From NCBI GenBank assembly GCA_003427395.1, contig BFEA01000477.1:397720-421511 (forward strand): a DNA stretch of 23,792 nt, in the 5' to 3' direction. The position numbers and the translations under genes are program-made. Under the pieces are notes generated by a model, which saw nothing but the letters and a program-made list of their open reading frames with translations, was not told where the DNA came from and did no database searches. The stretch comes from Chara braunii (Eukaryota; Streptophyta; Charophyceae; Charales; Characeae). Of the stretch, positions 1 to 8,388 are shown piece by piece (the first letter of the stretch is position 1; every line of letters starts with the position of its first letter).

Positions 1-5
1 TTGCC

Positions 6-27
6 TTTTTTTTTTTTTTTTTTTTTT
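6..27. repeat. poly(T) tract
   Basis: A homopolymeric T run lies at the left edge. It may be the poly(A) tail of a minus-strand retroelement cut by the window edge, or a simple repeat. Nothing recognisable lies between it and the minisatellite at 228. Confidence 0.6.
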
Positions 28-227
28 CTACCAATCTCATGGTCTCGTTACATATCTCACCAATCCATGTTCTCAACCCCGCGCACGATATCAATGTGTT
101 CGTGAAAATATCACGGTTCAGTACTGCGGGCCACAAAAAGGTGAAAACAGATCGTTAGCGCCGCCATTACCACGCAGTAGTGAACTACAATGGTGGGAAC
201 TTACAACCAAAAATTTTCCAACACACA

Positions 228-315
228 CATGTTGGAAACATGTTGGACCAACGTTGATCACATGTTGAAAACATGTAGGCCGCATGTTGGTAAACTGTTG
301 GAAACATGGACCCGA
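228..315. repeat. 11-bp minisatellite, 8 diverged units
   Basis: The segment divides without gaps into eight 11-mers based on CATGTTGGAAA. Units 1, 2, 4 and 6 are closest to consensus; units 3, 5, 7 and 8 have drifted. The period of 11 is constant. CATG and TTGG/CCAA are self-complementary or mutually complementary, so the tract and its left flank (TTCCAACA ... TGTTGGAA, about 216-237) can fold. A 103-codon plus-strand frame just downstream (329-640) resembles no family I know and is not annotated. Confidence 0.75.
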
Positions 316-678
316 CCATCCTAAATGATTGGCCGCATCATTTCACGTAATTCCAATGTTGGTTCCAACTTGTGAGCAAGTTGAAAACTTGATGAAAAAT
401 TTCCACAATTTTTCTATTGTACTCTGCAACAAAGTATCGACATTCACTCTGCATCGGGGGAGAAACAAAAGGAAGTATGTTAGTTACACTTCTCTAAGTG
501 CAGGAAAAAACAATACGAGGGCAAAAGAAAACAAATACACTCAGTTATGTTGTTCATTCTACACAATCTTGTACGATACACGAAAGGGTTCGATAACTAG
601 GAATGGATTCGCACTTTGCAAGGGTGTGCAAGTTCTATAGTCGCCGCTTAATCTCGACTTATTTCCCACACGTCATTC

Positions 679-1223
679 TTATAGAACAGTTAGAGTGCTC
701 TCCAAGTGACGATCACTTTTTGTACAGATATTTAAGATGTCCATTGTGACATTACGGACTGTTTTATACATAACGCTGTCATCCGTTGAGAAACGTAACT
801 ACTTTCATACCCAACCAATAGTGCTCCTCCTCTGGAAAAACAACCTCTAAGTTATGGTCCCTATGTTCCACTCTCCAGAAAATCTCGTCACATTTATCGA
901 AAAGGTAGTGCAACTAAGAGTGCACCAAACAATCGACTGTAAAGTTCGACTCCTTCCTTAATAACGCATCGCGCAATAACCGCTCTCTGAAGCGTTCGAG
1001 CACACGCTCAACCGTGGGGCTGTGAAATGTTTGCAGGGAATTGAGGGTGACTCCTTGGAACTCCTCCCTTGCAATGAAAAACACTTTCATCTTTCGACAG
1101 ACAACCTTCACGACCGTGAAAAGCGGCACAATTGTCGTGTTATGATTCAATATCTGTATGCGACAGTAATAATCAATGATGACCAGCATAGGTGCAACCG
1201 GTTGTCCCAGGCAAAGGTTGCAA
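679..1223 (-). pseudogene. Degenerate coding block, terminal part of a minus-strand gene of unknown family
   Basis: Read on the minus strand, 1223 to 917 gives about 100 protein-like residues, including VERVLERFRERLLRDALL. The frame meets TAG at 916-914, then continues in the same frame with protein-like sequence (LHYLFDKCDEIFWRVEH and on) to about 782. There a one-base shift is needed to stay protein-like (DDSVMYKTVRNVTMDILNI) until TAA at 681-679. I do not recognise the family; a decayed transposase or a host gene relic are both possible. The left end of the block is a good splice acceptor: a pyrimidine-rich stretch then CCGCAG at about 1224-1240. It is phase-compatible with the donor of the block at 1668-1993. 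One stop and one frameshift argue that this copy is dead. Confidence 0.4.
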
Positions 1224-1667
1224 CTGCGGTTATGGGGGGGGAGGAAAAAAAAGTAAATAATTTTTTTTTGAAAAAATATGTTACGGAAAAACATAAACTG
1301 AACAACTTTTGCTTTATGGTCATATCCAAAAACTTTACTCAATTGGAAAAAAAAAATACCCAAGTTTCATAGTTTTTCTTAAAAAAAACAAAAAACAAAC
1401 AACTTTTGCCTTCGGAAATGAGTTTTTGAATCTATAAAATTCAAAGACGAAGTAAAAAAAAAAAAAACATTGAGCGATGTAGATGTTGAAGATATCTAAC
1501 AACATCATATTTTTTGTCGTTTTTTTTTTAGAATTTTTTTTCATCTAAAAAAAATCTTAGAAGTTGTCGTTGGAGCCGCGGCGACAGTGATCACGCCCAC
1601 CCTCCGAGTTTGACCCCGAGACTGCGGCCGCGGGATATATATAGAAATTAGGCACATAGCTTTATAC
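1224..1667 (-). other. AT-rich spacer or putative intron with relic of a small transposon
   Basis: Between the two minus-strand coding-like blocks lie about 444 bp rich in A and T runs. On the minus strand they begin GTATAA and end in a pyrimidine tract plus CAG, as an intron would. At about 1255-1345 the minus strand matches the inner part of the elements at 7833-8133 and 15921-16259: ATATGACC, then GCAAAAGT, CAGTTTAT, GTAACAT and a T run, in that order. The GTACG-rich ends of those elements are missing. A second partial copy of GCAAAAGTTGTT lies at about 1398-1410. The intron reading is inference. Confidence 0.35.
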
Positions 1668-1993
1668 GTGCCTCTTGTCGGTAGTTGACCATCTTTGCTT
1701 CGCACAGAGGATGCGCCAGAAGTCGTCATCTCTTCGTGAGTCGCAGGTTTTAGATCTTCGTCCTCGCCGACAGACTCTAAATCAATTTCGTATTTTAAGG
1801 AGCACAAGTTGTATAGGTTCCAACCCGAATTCATCGGCCTGAAGGCTATCCACAGTGCAGCCCATTCAAATTCCATGAAAACTTGCCCATTCGGTGGAAC
1901 ATCCGATTCGATGTTCAGATATTGGCGTGAACAGTTCACTCGTTCACACTTGCATATATTCGAGAGTCGGTTAACCGAGCCCTCATTTTTCAC
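1668..1993 (-). CDS. Candidate internal exon of the minus-strand gene
   Basis: The minus strand is open for 150 codons in this region, and the part from 1993 to 1668 reads like protein, for example VFMEFEWAALWIAFRPMNSG and an acidic stretch ESVGEDEDL. No family is recognised. The proposed acceptor is ATTGAG just before 1993 and the donor is CAC|GTATAA at 1668/1667. The exon would end two bases into a codon, which is the phase needed to join the block starting at 1223. The residues after 1668 on the minus strand look non-coding. Since the downstream block has a stop and a frameshift, this is probably part of a pseudogene. Confidence 0.35.
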
Positions 1994-2304
1994 CTCAATT
2001 TATAAGAAAACCATAAGGTCATTTCAAGCAAACTCCACACCAATGTATAGAGTGCACTTCTTAGTAACATATTATAAAACGAAAAAAAAAAAAACAATAA
2101 TGAAAAATACATAAAACAGCACCTCAAGTGCATTTTCCGACAATTTTGCCAAAAAACAATTCATTGAAATTTCAGGATTTTCTGGATGATCAACAACACA
2201 AATCGTACTAACCATAATGACACCAAATTTGACACACAGCAAGCTTGTCCAAAAATAAAAACAGGCAAAAAAAAAAATCCAAAAAAACAGGGGTCCCCGT
2301 TAAC

Positions 2305-2424
2305 CGCTTGTGATATATTCTTGTCCAAAATTAAGCGACCGAGGTCGGGAATCCGGTCTAGAGAGACGTCGTCGGGAAACGAGCAGGAAGTGCTTGCACA
2401 GGTCGGCGTCTGGTTGGAGTTCAT
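2305..2424 (-). CDS. Candidate first exon of the minus-strand gene
   Basis: Forty codons start at an ATG (2424-2422) and give a hydrophilic N-terminus, MNSNQTPTCASTSCSFPDDV and on, up to ...NISQA. Beyond that the frame turns into a low-complexity F-rich stretch typical of translated T runs, so the real exon probably stops near the possible donor GTTAAC at 2304-2299. That junction is phase 0 and fits the proposed acceptor before 1993. The start lies only 235 bp from the left end of the retrotransposon, so insertion may have cut the promoter. No function is proposed. Confidence 0.25.
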
Positions 2425-2658
2425 TTTGCATTACGTGAGGAAGCACGAGGTAGCATGTTAGTGATGACACACATTCCGTCTGGTAAGAATGACAATTGTG
2501 AGTATACTCCCACTTATACTAGTTCATAATGAAGTGAAGTCTCACACATCTACTGAAAGGAAGAATGAAACGGCCTACTGGGGTTGTGATGACTTAGAAT
2601 AGATTAACACTTCGTTACAGGGTGTCCGTACTTCCAATTGGACGAAGGATAAGATAAA
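2425..2658. other. Intergenic flank before the 5' LTR
   Basis: I see no gene here. The homology between the two long direct repeats starts at about 2659, so this is the left flank of the retrotransposon. I could not find a clean 5-bp target duplication shared with the right flank (ACGGT after 18818). Confidence 0.5.
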
Positions 2659-2724
2659 TGAAGGGATTGCATCAAGGGGAAGGTTGGGAGGAGGGCAGTT
2701 TTGTTTGCGCTTGAATAGATCTTA

Positions 2725-3550
2725 TAGGGTCAGGCATTGTTTCTAAGATGAATGGCCAAACTGCTGTGTTTTGTTCTGTTTTCTGAAGGGAAAAACATTC
2801 TTTCTAAAATGAATGGCTTGGTCGCTGTGTTTATTTAATTTTAACCAGGCATTGTTTCTAAGATGAATGACCTGGTTGTTGTTTCTTTGAGGTATTGACT
2901 GTGCAAGCTTTGAGGACCAGACATTGTTTCTAAGATAAATGGTCAGGTCGCTTTTTATTTTGGGTGGTTTCTGAACAATCTTTGGGTCTTGACCACGAGT
3001 ACTCTGTTTTTTTCAGTGCCGAGAAACGAGGGCTGAGCATTGTTTCTAAGACGAATGACTCAACTCTTTTAGTTTATTTATTCTGAGGGAGGTTCAGACA
3101 AAAAAACTAGATATTGTTTCTAAGATGAATGGTCTAAGTCTGCAGCCACAGGATTATGATGTGAAGAAAGGAATAAGACTTCCTATATTTCTATATTTAT
3201 ATGTTTATAAGAACAAGGCTAGTCAGACATTGTTTCTAAGATTAATGGTTTGAGTATAGCCCTATCACAAATTAAGAAAGTATAACTAAGAGTTATAACT
3301 GAAGGTAACTTGGGTCGGCTGAGCATTGTTTCTAAGATGAATAGCTCAGTCCTACGCCTACTTTTGAAGATTAAGTTCAAAAAAGTATATATAACTTGGC
3401 TATTTAAACAGATCAGGGTGACTAAGCATTGTTTATAAGACGAATTGCTTAGTCATATGGTCAATGAAGAGAAAAATAGTTTTGCAACCTGTTCGTGTAT
3501 AACTAAATCAAAGAGTTGGCATTGTTTCTAAGATGAATGGTCTAACTCGA
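2725..3550 (+). repeat. Array of ten hairpins with a conserved 20-nt core and unit-specific stems (5' LTR)
   Basis: The core CATTGTTTCTAAGATGAATG or a close variant starts at 2735, 2796, 2850, 2922, 3038, 3112, 3228, 3324, 3427 and 3520. Spacing is irregular (61, 54, 72, 116, 74, 116, 96, 103 and 93 bp), and sequence between cores is mostly unrelated, so it is not a simple tandem repeat. CATT and AATG inside the core pair. The arms outside differ between units yet pair within a unit, usually past a one-base bulge: AACCAGG with CCTGGTT (2850), TGAG with CTCA (3038), TAGA with TCTA (3112), GGCTGAG with CTCAGTC (3324), TGACTAAG with CTTAGTCA (3427), GAGTT with AACTC (3520). Units 2735 and 2796 pair poorly. 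The constant part would form the loop GTTTCTAAGATG. Function is unknown. Confidence 0.85.
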
Positions 3551-3854
3551 TGTCCTATGTAAGTTGGGTATAAAGGGATAAATCATTGAAAGATTATGAA
3601 TTATTGTTTGTCAAAGGTGATTTGGGTTAGTGAGACTACTTACTTTTGTGGTTCGGCCTTGCATGTGGCTGAGTGAGATCACTACTTAGTCTGAAGTTCA
3701 GTTTAACGTGTACTTGTTTTAGAGTCTCGTCACGTACTAGGGCGACAGGAGTTAGTTCAAATTTCTGCATTTTCTAAGCTAACTTTATTTTACTTATATC
3801 AATTTTTGTATTTTTCAGAGATCATTTATTATACTTGGTCTTGTACAAATCTTG

Positions 3855-4300
3855 GTAAGCCACTTTCTCTACGGGAAGCGCTGCCGAAATTTCAACAAAT
3901 CCAAGGAGTTCGTCAGATTTTCATTTTTTAAAATCCAAATTACCTAAGTTATGTACATGACTTAGTAAAAATCTAGAAAGTCTCATTTTCTAAAGGGAGT
4001 GTTGCCCAAATTTTTATTAATTCAAGGAGTCGGACGGAAATGGAACTGTGAAAGGTCAAAGTTATTTTCAAATTCTGAACTTAGCTTTGTATGAATTTTG
4101 AAAAAGCGTTTTTCTAAAGGGAGTGCTGCCCAAATTTTTGCTAATTCAGGGAGTTAGACAAAATTTGACTTTGGAAGGTCGTGTATTATTTCTGTTTTCA
4201 TATTTAGACTGATATAAATTCTGGAAAGACACTTTTCCTACGAGAAGTGTTACCGAAATTTTATTAGTTTAGAGGAGATAAATTATATTTTGACAGGTGA
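3855..4300 (+). repeat. Four tandem units of about 123 bp in the 5' LTR
   Basis: Four diverged copies share the pattern TTTCTAAAGGGAGTGCTGCC, then CAAATTTTT, then AATTCAAGGAGT. The GGGAGTG-type anchor falls at 3873, 3995, 4119 and 4242, giving periods of 122, 124 and 123 bp. The first and last units carry variants (CTACGGGAAGCGCTGCC and CTACGAGAAGTGTTACC). The same four units occur in the 3' LTR. Repeats of this size in LTRs often hold enhancer-like sites; that role here is inference. Confidence 0.8.
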
Positions 4301-5068
4301 CGACTCTGAAAATCCACTCTGTATGGGGGAGATTCTGTCATAGGTCTTCATTTCTTTAGGCACTGGCATAGAGATAGGCCTAAGTGCGCCTGTCAGGAAA
4401 GTCTTGAGTGAGAACGTGTCATGGGGATCTGTTCTCCCTATATTGACGATTTAGCTTGACCATTGACCTCTCTTATGATACAGACCTTCTTGGGACATTC
4501 AATCCGGGATTTGGACTAGCTTCGGCCTGATCCTACGAGGATTATTTTCTATTATCACTGATAACAGGTCGGTTGGTTGATCGCTGAGTTGTTGGCACAC
4601 GATACAACTTTGCTTATACCTGTACCTCAACTTGATTGTCTTAGCCCTATGATTTGATATGTTTCTTTGAGGGTTTTAACCGGACTTCTTTCAAATGGTC
4701 ATTATAAAGAATTTATGAGATTTATGAAAAGATGAACCATGACTGGGCTTGAGTGTGTGAGGTATGGTGTGAGTTACAGGGAACAGTAAAGTTGATCACA
4801 TTGGTGTATGGCAAATTGACTATTGTGTGTGCGTGCGTTTTATGCAGGTTAGTATTTGGAGTTCGGTATATGAGCCGTACTTTGGAGGCAGTGAGAATGA
4901 CAACCATGTGTCGCACGATCTGCATGCCTGATGGGTTTATGTTCCCCCTTCTTTTATTTTATCTCGAGTTCTGATTTGATATATGAGTGTTGGTTGTTAA
5001 TTTATTTATAGATTGATTTTGCTTGTTAATTGTTTTATAGTTGGACGTTAGAGTCCGTGGCAGCCGTC

Positions 5069-5092
5069 AAAGTCAAACCCCTTGACTTTTTT
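5069..5092 (+). other. Perfect 8-bp hairpin followed by a T run
   Basis: AAAGTCAA (5069-5076) and TTGACTTT (5082-5089) pair around a 5-base loop and run into TTTTTT. The second LTR keeps both arms exactly while the loop differs (ACCCC against ACTCT). It may be a processing or termination signal of the element, or only a short palindrome. Confidence 0.45.
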
Positions 5093-6017
5093 CCAGACCC
5101 TGAATGATGGAGTTGGTCTCCACGGCAATAAGAGTTGATTCCTACCACAGGTATGAACCTGTGTACCACCCACTCTCCGCAGGGGGCAGAAGAGGGTATG
5201 GTTTTCAACCGCACTTAGCGGTTGTCCAGCGTTGAAAGATCATCCCCTCAAGGCGCGTGTCAGCCGACAGTTGAGTGTCGAATGCAACCCTCGAGATTAA
5301 CGAGGACCACATGAGTATGGGTACTAGATAGTACGCCATCATTGCGACTGCTTGCGTATGCTTGCATTGAGAGTCGATATGAGTTATCCCTACATCCACA
5401 CAGTTTTATACTAAGTCTCGCGCGCGACGCCTATCCGATTTCCGCATAGGAGAGTTATGGGATGACTACTAAGGGAGTAGGAGTGTTGTCCCGTTGTTTG
5501 TTTTGTGTCGTTTTGTATATGTATGTGTATGCGTGTGTGTTTTTATTTTTATGTTCTTTAGAGTGGTGTGTGAATGGTGCGTGGAATGCGTCCTAGTCGA
5601 CCGACGACGGGTTGCGCCTAGGACCTCCCCTAAGATGTCGATTCCCGTGCGGGTCCGATAGAGGCGTATTACCGCGAGTACCCCCTATGCTACTGCGAAC
5701 GAGAAACGCCCTCGACTGGTCCATCTCTGCGATTGCAACTGATTAACTTTTGTACTGTGGACACGTAGCTCGACGGGGATACGCCCACCGAAGGGAGGTG
5801 ACAAGTCTCGTAAGGTGGAGGCAAGTTGTGCCTCGTGTAGGCCCTATCCTGTCGTAGGGGTTCGCGAGAGGTATGGCTGGCGCACTCGGCCGGAGCGGCT
5901 TCAAGTTGCGGATGTTCCACGTGTATTCACGACGAGGATTAGAACCAACTCCTGCGTGACTTGGTCGGGAGGGTCCCGCGCTGCCCTGTTCGGTGTCGGA
6001 CCGATGCGCTCAACAGG

Positions 6018-6035
6018 TGGCGTCGTTGCCGGGGA
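6018..6035 (+). other. Primer-binding site complementary to tRNA-Asp 3' end
   Basis: TGGCGTCGTTGCCGGGGA lies two bases after the CA end of the 5' LTR. It matches the complement of the 3' end of plant tRNA-Asp (TGGCGCCGTTGCCGGGGA) at 17 of 18 positions; the tRNA sequence is from general knowledge. Reverse transcription of minus-strand DNA would start here. The site fixes the element's orientation and the right edge of the 5' LTR. Confidence 0.85.
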
Positions 6036-6062
6036 TAACGGTTGCCTGCCGTTGTCCCTGGT
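6028..6062 (+). other. Stable hairpin overlapping the 3' half of the primer-binding site
   Basis: GGGATAACGG (6032-6041) pairs with CCGTTGTCCC (6049-6058) around a 7-base loop, with one G-U pair. Pairing can extend outward to 6028/6062 with further G-U pairs, giving about 14 bp. The left arm lies partly inside the PBS, so RNA folding and primer annealing would compete. Retroviral and retrotransposon leaders often hold such control hairpins; the role here is inference. Confidence 0.55.
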
Positions 6063-8388
6063 GGAACGACATCGGGGTATGAAAAAGTAAGAACTAAGCA
6101 AAAATAGGAAGTTTTTTTTATACTTAAATGGTTGTTTGCTTGATATCCTGGCGAAGGTTGGAGATATCTTAAGACTGTGGTCTAAGTGTGAAGTGTTGAT
6201 TATTTCCGTATGCACGGCTTATCTGAGGAAGGGTGAGTTTAGCTATACACTTAATAAGTACTATGACGCATATAATAGTGGTTTCAGCACCTTGTTATCC
6301 TAAGTATCTTTGGATAGTTGGGCGATACATGGCATGTCAGAAGCGGTCTTGGTTGAATTAAGGTTGTGTCCTCATTGTTGGGTATGTCCGCTACCGGAGG
6401 AAGCTCAGTTGATAATTGTCAAAGCTACGAGGTTAGTGACCTAGTGCGTGAGTAATGTGTTAAGCCTGCTTTGGGATGTAAAAACGTTAAGCTAAGACGT
6501 CTCTCCCTAGTTGATAGAGTGTCACTTTTGAGGAGCTTTGTGGTACATGAGCGACACAGATGAGAAGGGATGACTGATGATCGCGAAGTGAGGAGTTTAA
6601 TGGCAGAGATCTTTCCTTGAGTTCAGATTGAATTATGGTGTAATAGGTACTGCGATGAATATTGTACCTAGACTCATTGATAGTATCAATTGGCGATGGG
6701 GTGAGTCACTTGGAGATTGTCTAGTTGTACCTATCGATAAAGTTAAGTAAGTAGTGGTTATTTGATTAACGGTGTGGCTAACCCGAAGAGTTGCTTATCT
6801 TTTAAATATATGTAATATATATATATTTTTTATGACGGTTTTATCTTGTTGTTGCCATATATGTGTTTTTCTGTATTTTGTTTGCTATTTGATTGATAAC
6901 GTATGTATGAATTGTCTTTCGAAGAGGACATAGACGTTGCAGAAAACCCACATCTGGTATGGGACCAGAGGTGAATGGGGTGACCCATCCCTGGGGAAGG
7001 TGGTTCTTCCTCAAGGGAGTAAGTCACCGTGTATAGTTATCCTCAGTGAAAGTGCATTCTTGAATTGTTATCCCCTCGTTCGAGACTAAAGGAAGAAGTT
7101 ATCATTCTGAAGAATGATAGTGAGACCCACGTCGAAACTATGTTCCTGGTCCATAAGTGGGGTGTTGTTATCTTTCCTATGATAGGAGAGTAACTACATT
7201 ATCCGATGAGAAGAGAGAAAGGGGCTTATTACCTTGCCAAAACTGTGATGACCAAGTGAAACAACTACTGCTTAGTGAGAGCGGTTCTGGAGTAGCGACC
7301 TAGGCTCGTCTTGCGTTAAGCAGGGCCACCAGAATTTGTAAGGGCACGAATTCGCTATTCGTTGTCTTAATAAGTTTGAATGGGGTTGTCCATCTAGCCA
7401 TGAATAGGTTTGATGAGGCACAAAAGCTCAAATCAAAGAGGGTTGAGGTGAGGCTTAATCTTTAGAGCGGGGCTCAGGAGTCAAGATGTTATCTTACGAG
7501 GATTACACAGCCCCTCTGTAATATATGCTTCACTTAAGAATTGGAGGGGTAACAATTCTATCATGTTATCTACTCATTGTCAGTCTTATTTGTGCCTTAT
7601 AGAATATAGAATATGTTCCTGAGAGTTATCTTGTTATATGACGGGCAGTTGAGTTGACTTCATGTTACTGTTTATAAAGCATATCGTGTTTTTCGGCTAC
7701 AACGCTTGCAAATAATTTGCGTTTATCATGCAAGATTTATTGTTATCACTATATGTTATTTATCATGGGTTGTACGACATTTTTGATTCATGTTTGAAAG
7801 TATCCATCTATGTGACATATGTATCTTGTGTCTTTGTAACACTCCGTACGATGTACGGGGGGTTTATCGTACGGTCGCATGTACAACCCCGTACGACAAA
7901 AAAAAAAAAAAAAAAAACCGTGTTTTTTAACCTCAAATTTGGTAACGAATTTCAATATGACCCTGCGGCAAAAGTGTTCCAGTTTATTTTTCTGCATAAC
8001 ATTTTTTTTTTTCAGATTTTTTTTAATGTTGTTTTTTTGTTTTTGTTTCGTACGTACGGCCTGTACGACCACATGAGCCCGTACATACGACCGTACGTAC
8101 GGACGGCCCATATTCGTACGGGGGTCTACACAGTCTTGTGTCCCCCCTTGATAATAGAAACTGTAAGACATAGTGGCTAATGCATGAGTTATGATTTAAG
8201 GAACTTATTGTGAATATTTGTGGGTTTTTTTTTTTGATACCGTATCTTCGTTGTCTGAATAGGTTCTTATGTGCGCTCTAATGATGAGTGTCGGGGCAAC
8301 TTTAGTAGGATATATTGTATATTTGACCTAGTTGCGTGACTTCCCTCGAGCCTCACCCCTAACGCGGCTTGTTGTTGTTCAACAGGTA
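6063..8388 (+). other. Untranslated leader of the retrotransposon
   Basis: About 2.3 kb between the PBS and the gag start has no supported coding region. It holds short inverted repeats, such as TATCATTCT/AGAATGATA with a 2-base gap (7100-7119), TCCTAT/ATAGGA (7175-7187) and AGAATTG/CAATTCT (7537-7559). It also holds the small transposon at 7833-8133 and an AT-rich patch near 6805-6830. CAG|GTAATG over the gag ATG resembles a splice donor, but I find no supporting acceptor. Confidence 0.55.
7833..8133. mobile_element. Small non-autonomous DNA transposon (MITE-like) with 9-bp target duplication
   Basis: The 301-bp element is flanked by a perfect 9-bp duplication, TCTTGTGTC, at 7824-7832 and 8134-8142 (one extra G at the right end belongs to the element). 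Its ends are imperfect inverted repeats: TTTGTAACACTCCGTACGA on the left, and the complement of TCGTACGGGGGTCTACACA on the right. Both ends are packed with GTACG and TACG words. The middle has an A run, ATATGACC...GCAAAAGT and long T runs. A relative with the same ends lies at 15921-16259. A 9-bp duplication suggests a Mutator-like source, but no transposase is present to prove it. Confidence 0.75.

Larger units (their letters stand above)
2659..6015 (+). repeat. 5' LTR (about 3.36 kb)
   Basis: The segment aligns along its whole length with 15116-18818, apart from an extra 348 bp in the latter. It starts at TGAAGGGATTGCATCA (the other copy starts TGTGGGATTGCATCA) and ends GCGCTCAACA, next to the primer-binding site, so TG...CA ends are plausible. 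In order it holds the hairpin array (about 2725-3550), an AT-rich stretch, a four-unit tandem repeat (3855-4300), a region of about 700 bp, and a GC-richer last kilobase (5040-6015). TATATATAAC at about 3385-3394 is kept in both copies and could be a TATA box, but I cannot place U3, R and U5. Bases 3560-3850 and 4300-5040 show no gene. Confidence 0.8.

Noticed and set aside
2619-2632. CAGGGTGTCCG left of the 5' LTR resembling ACGGTGTCCG right of the 3' LTR (18819-18828) as a target duplication
   Set aside because: On the left the match lies about 30 bp from where LTR homology starts, so it is not adjacent as a target duplication must be.
2735-3539. CRISPR-like array (short repeat with spacers)
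   Set aside because: Spacing is irregular (54-116 bp), the flanks are self-complementary rather than spacer-like, and the setting is a eukaryotic retrotransposon with no cas genes.
4753-4974. 73-codon frame present in both LTRs (also 17561-17782)
   Set aside because: Both copies stay open, but about a dozen residues differ in 73, as expected from the general divergence without selection on protein. No motif or homologue is recognised.
7728-8180. 150-codon frame over the small transposon at 7833-8133
   Set aside because: It is translated A and T runs and GTACG words (poly-K and poly-F) inside a non-coding element.
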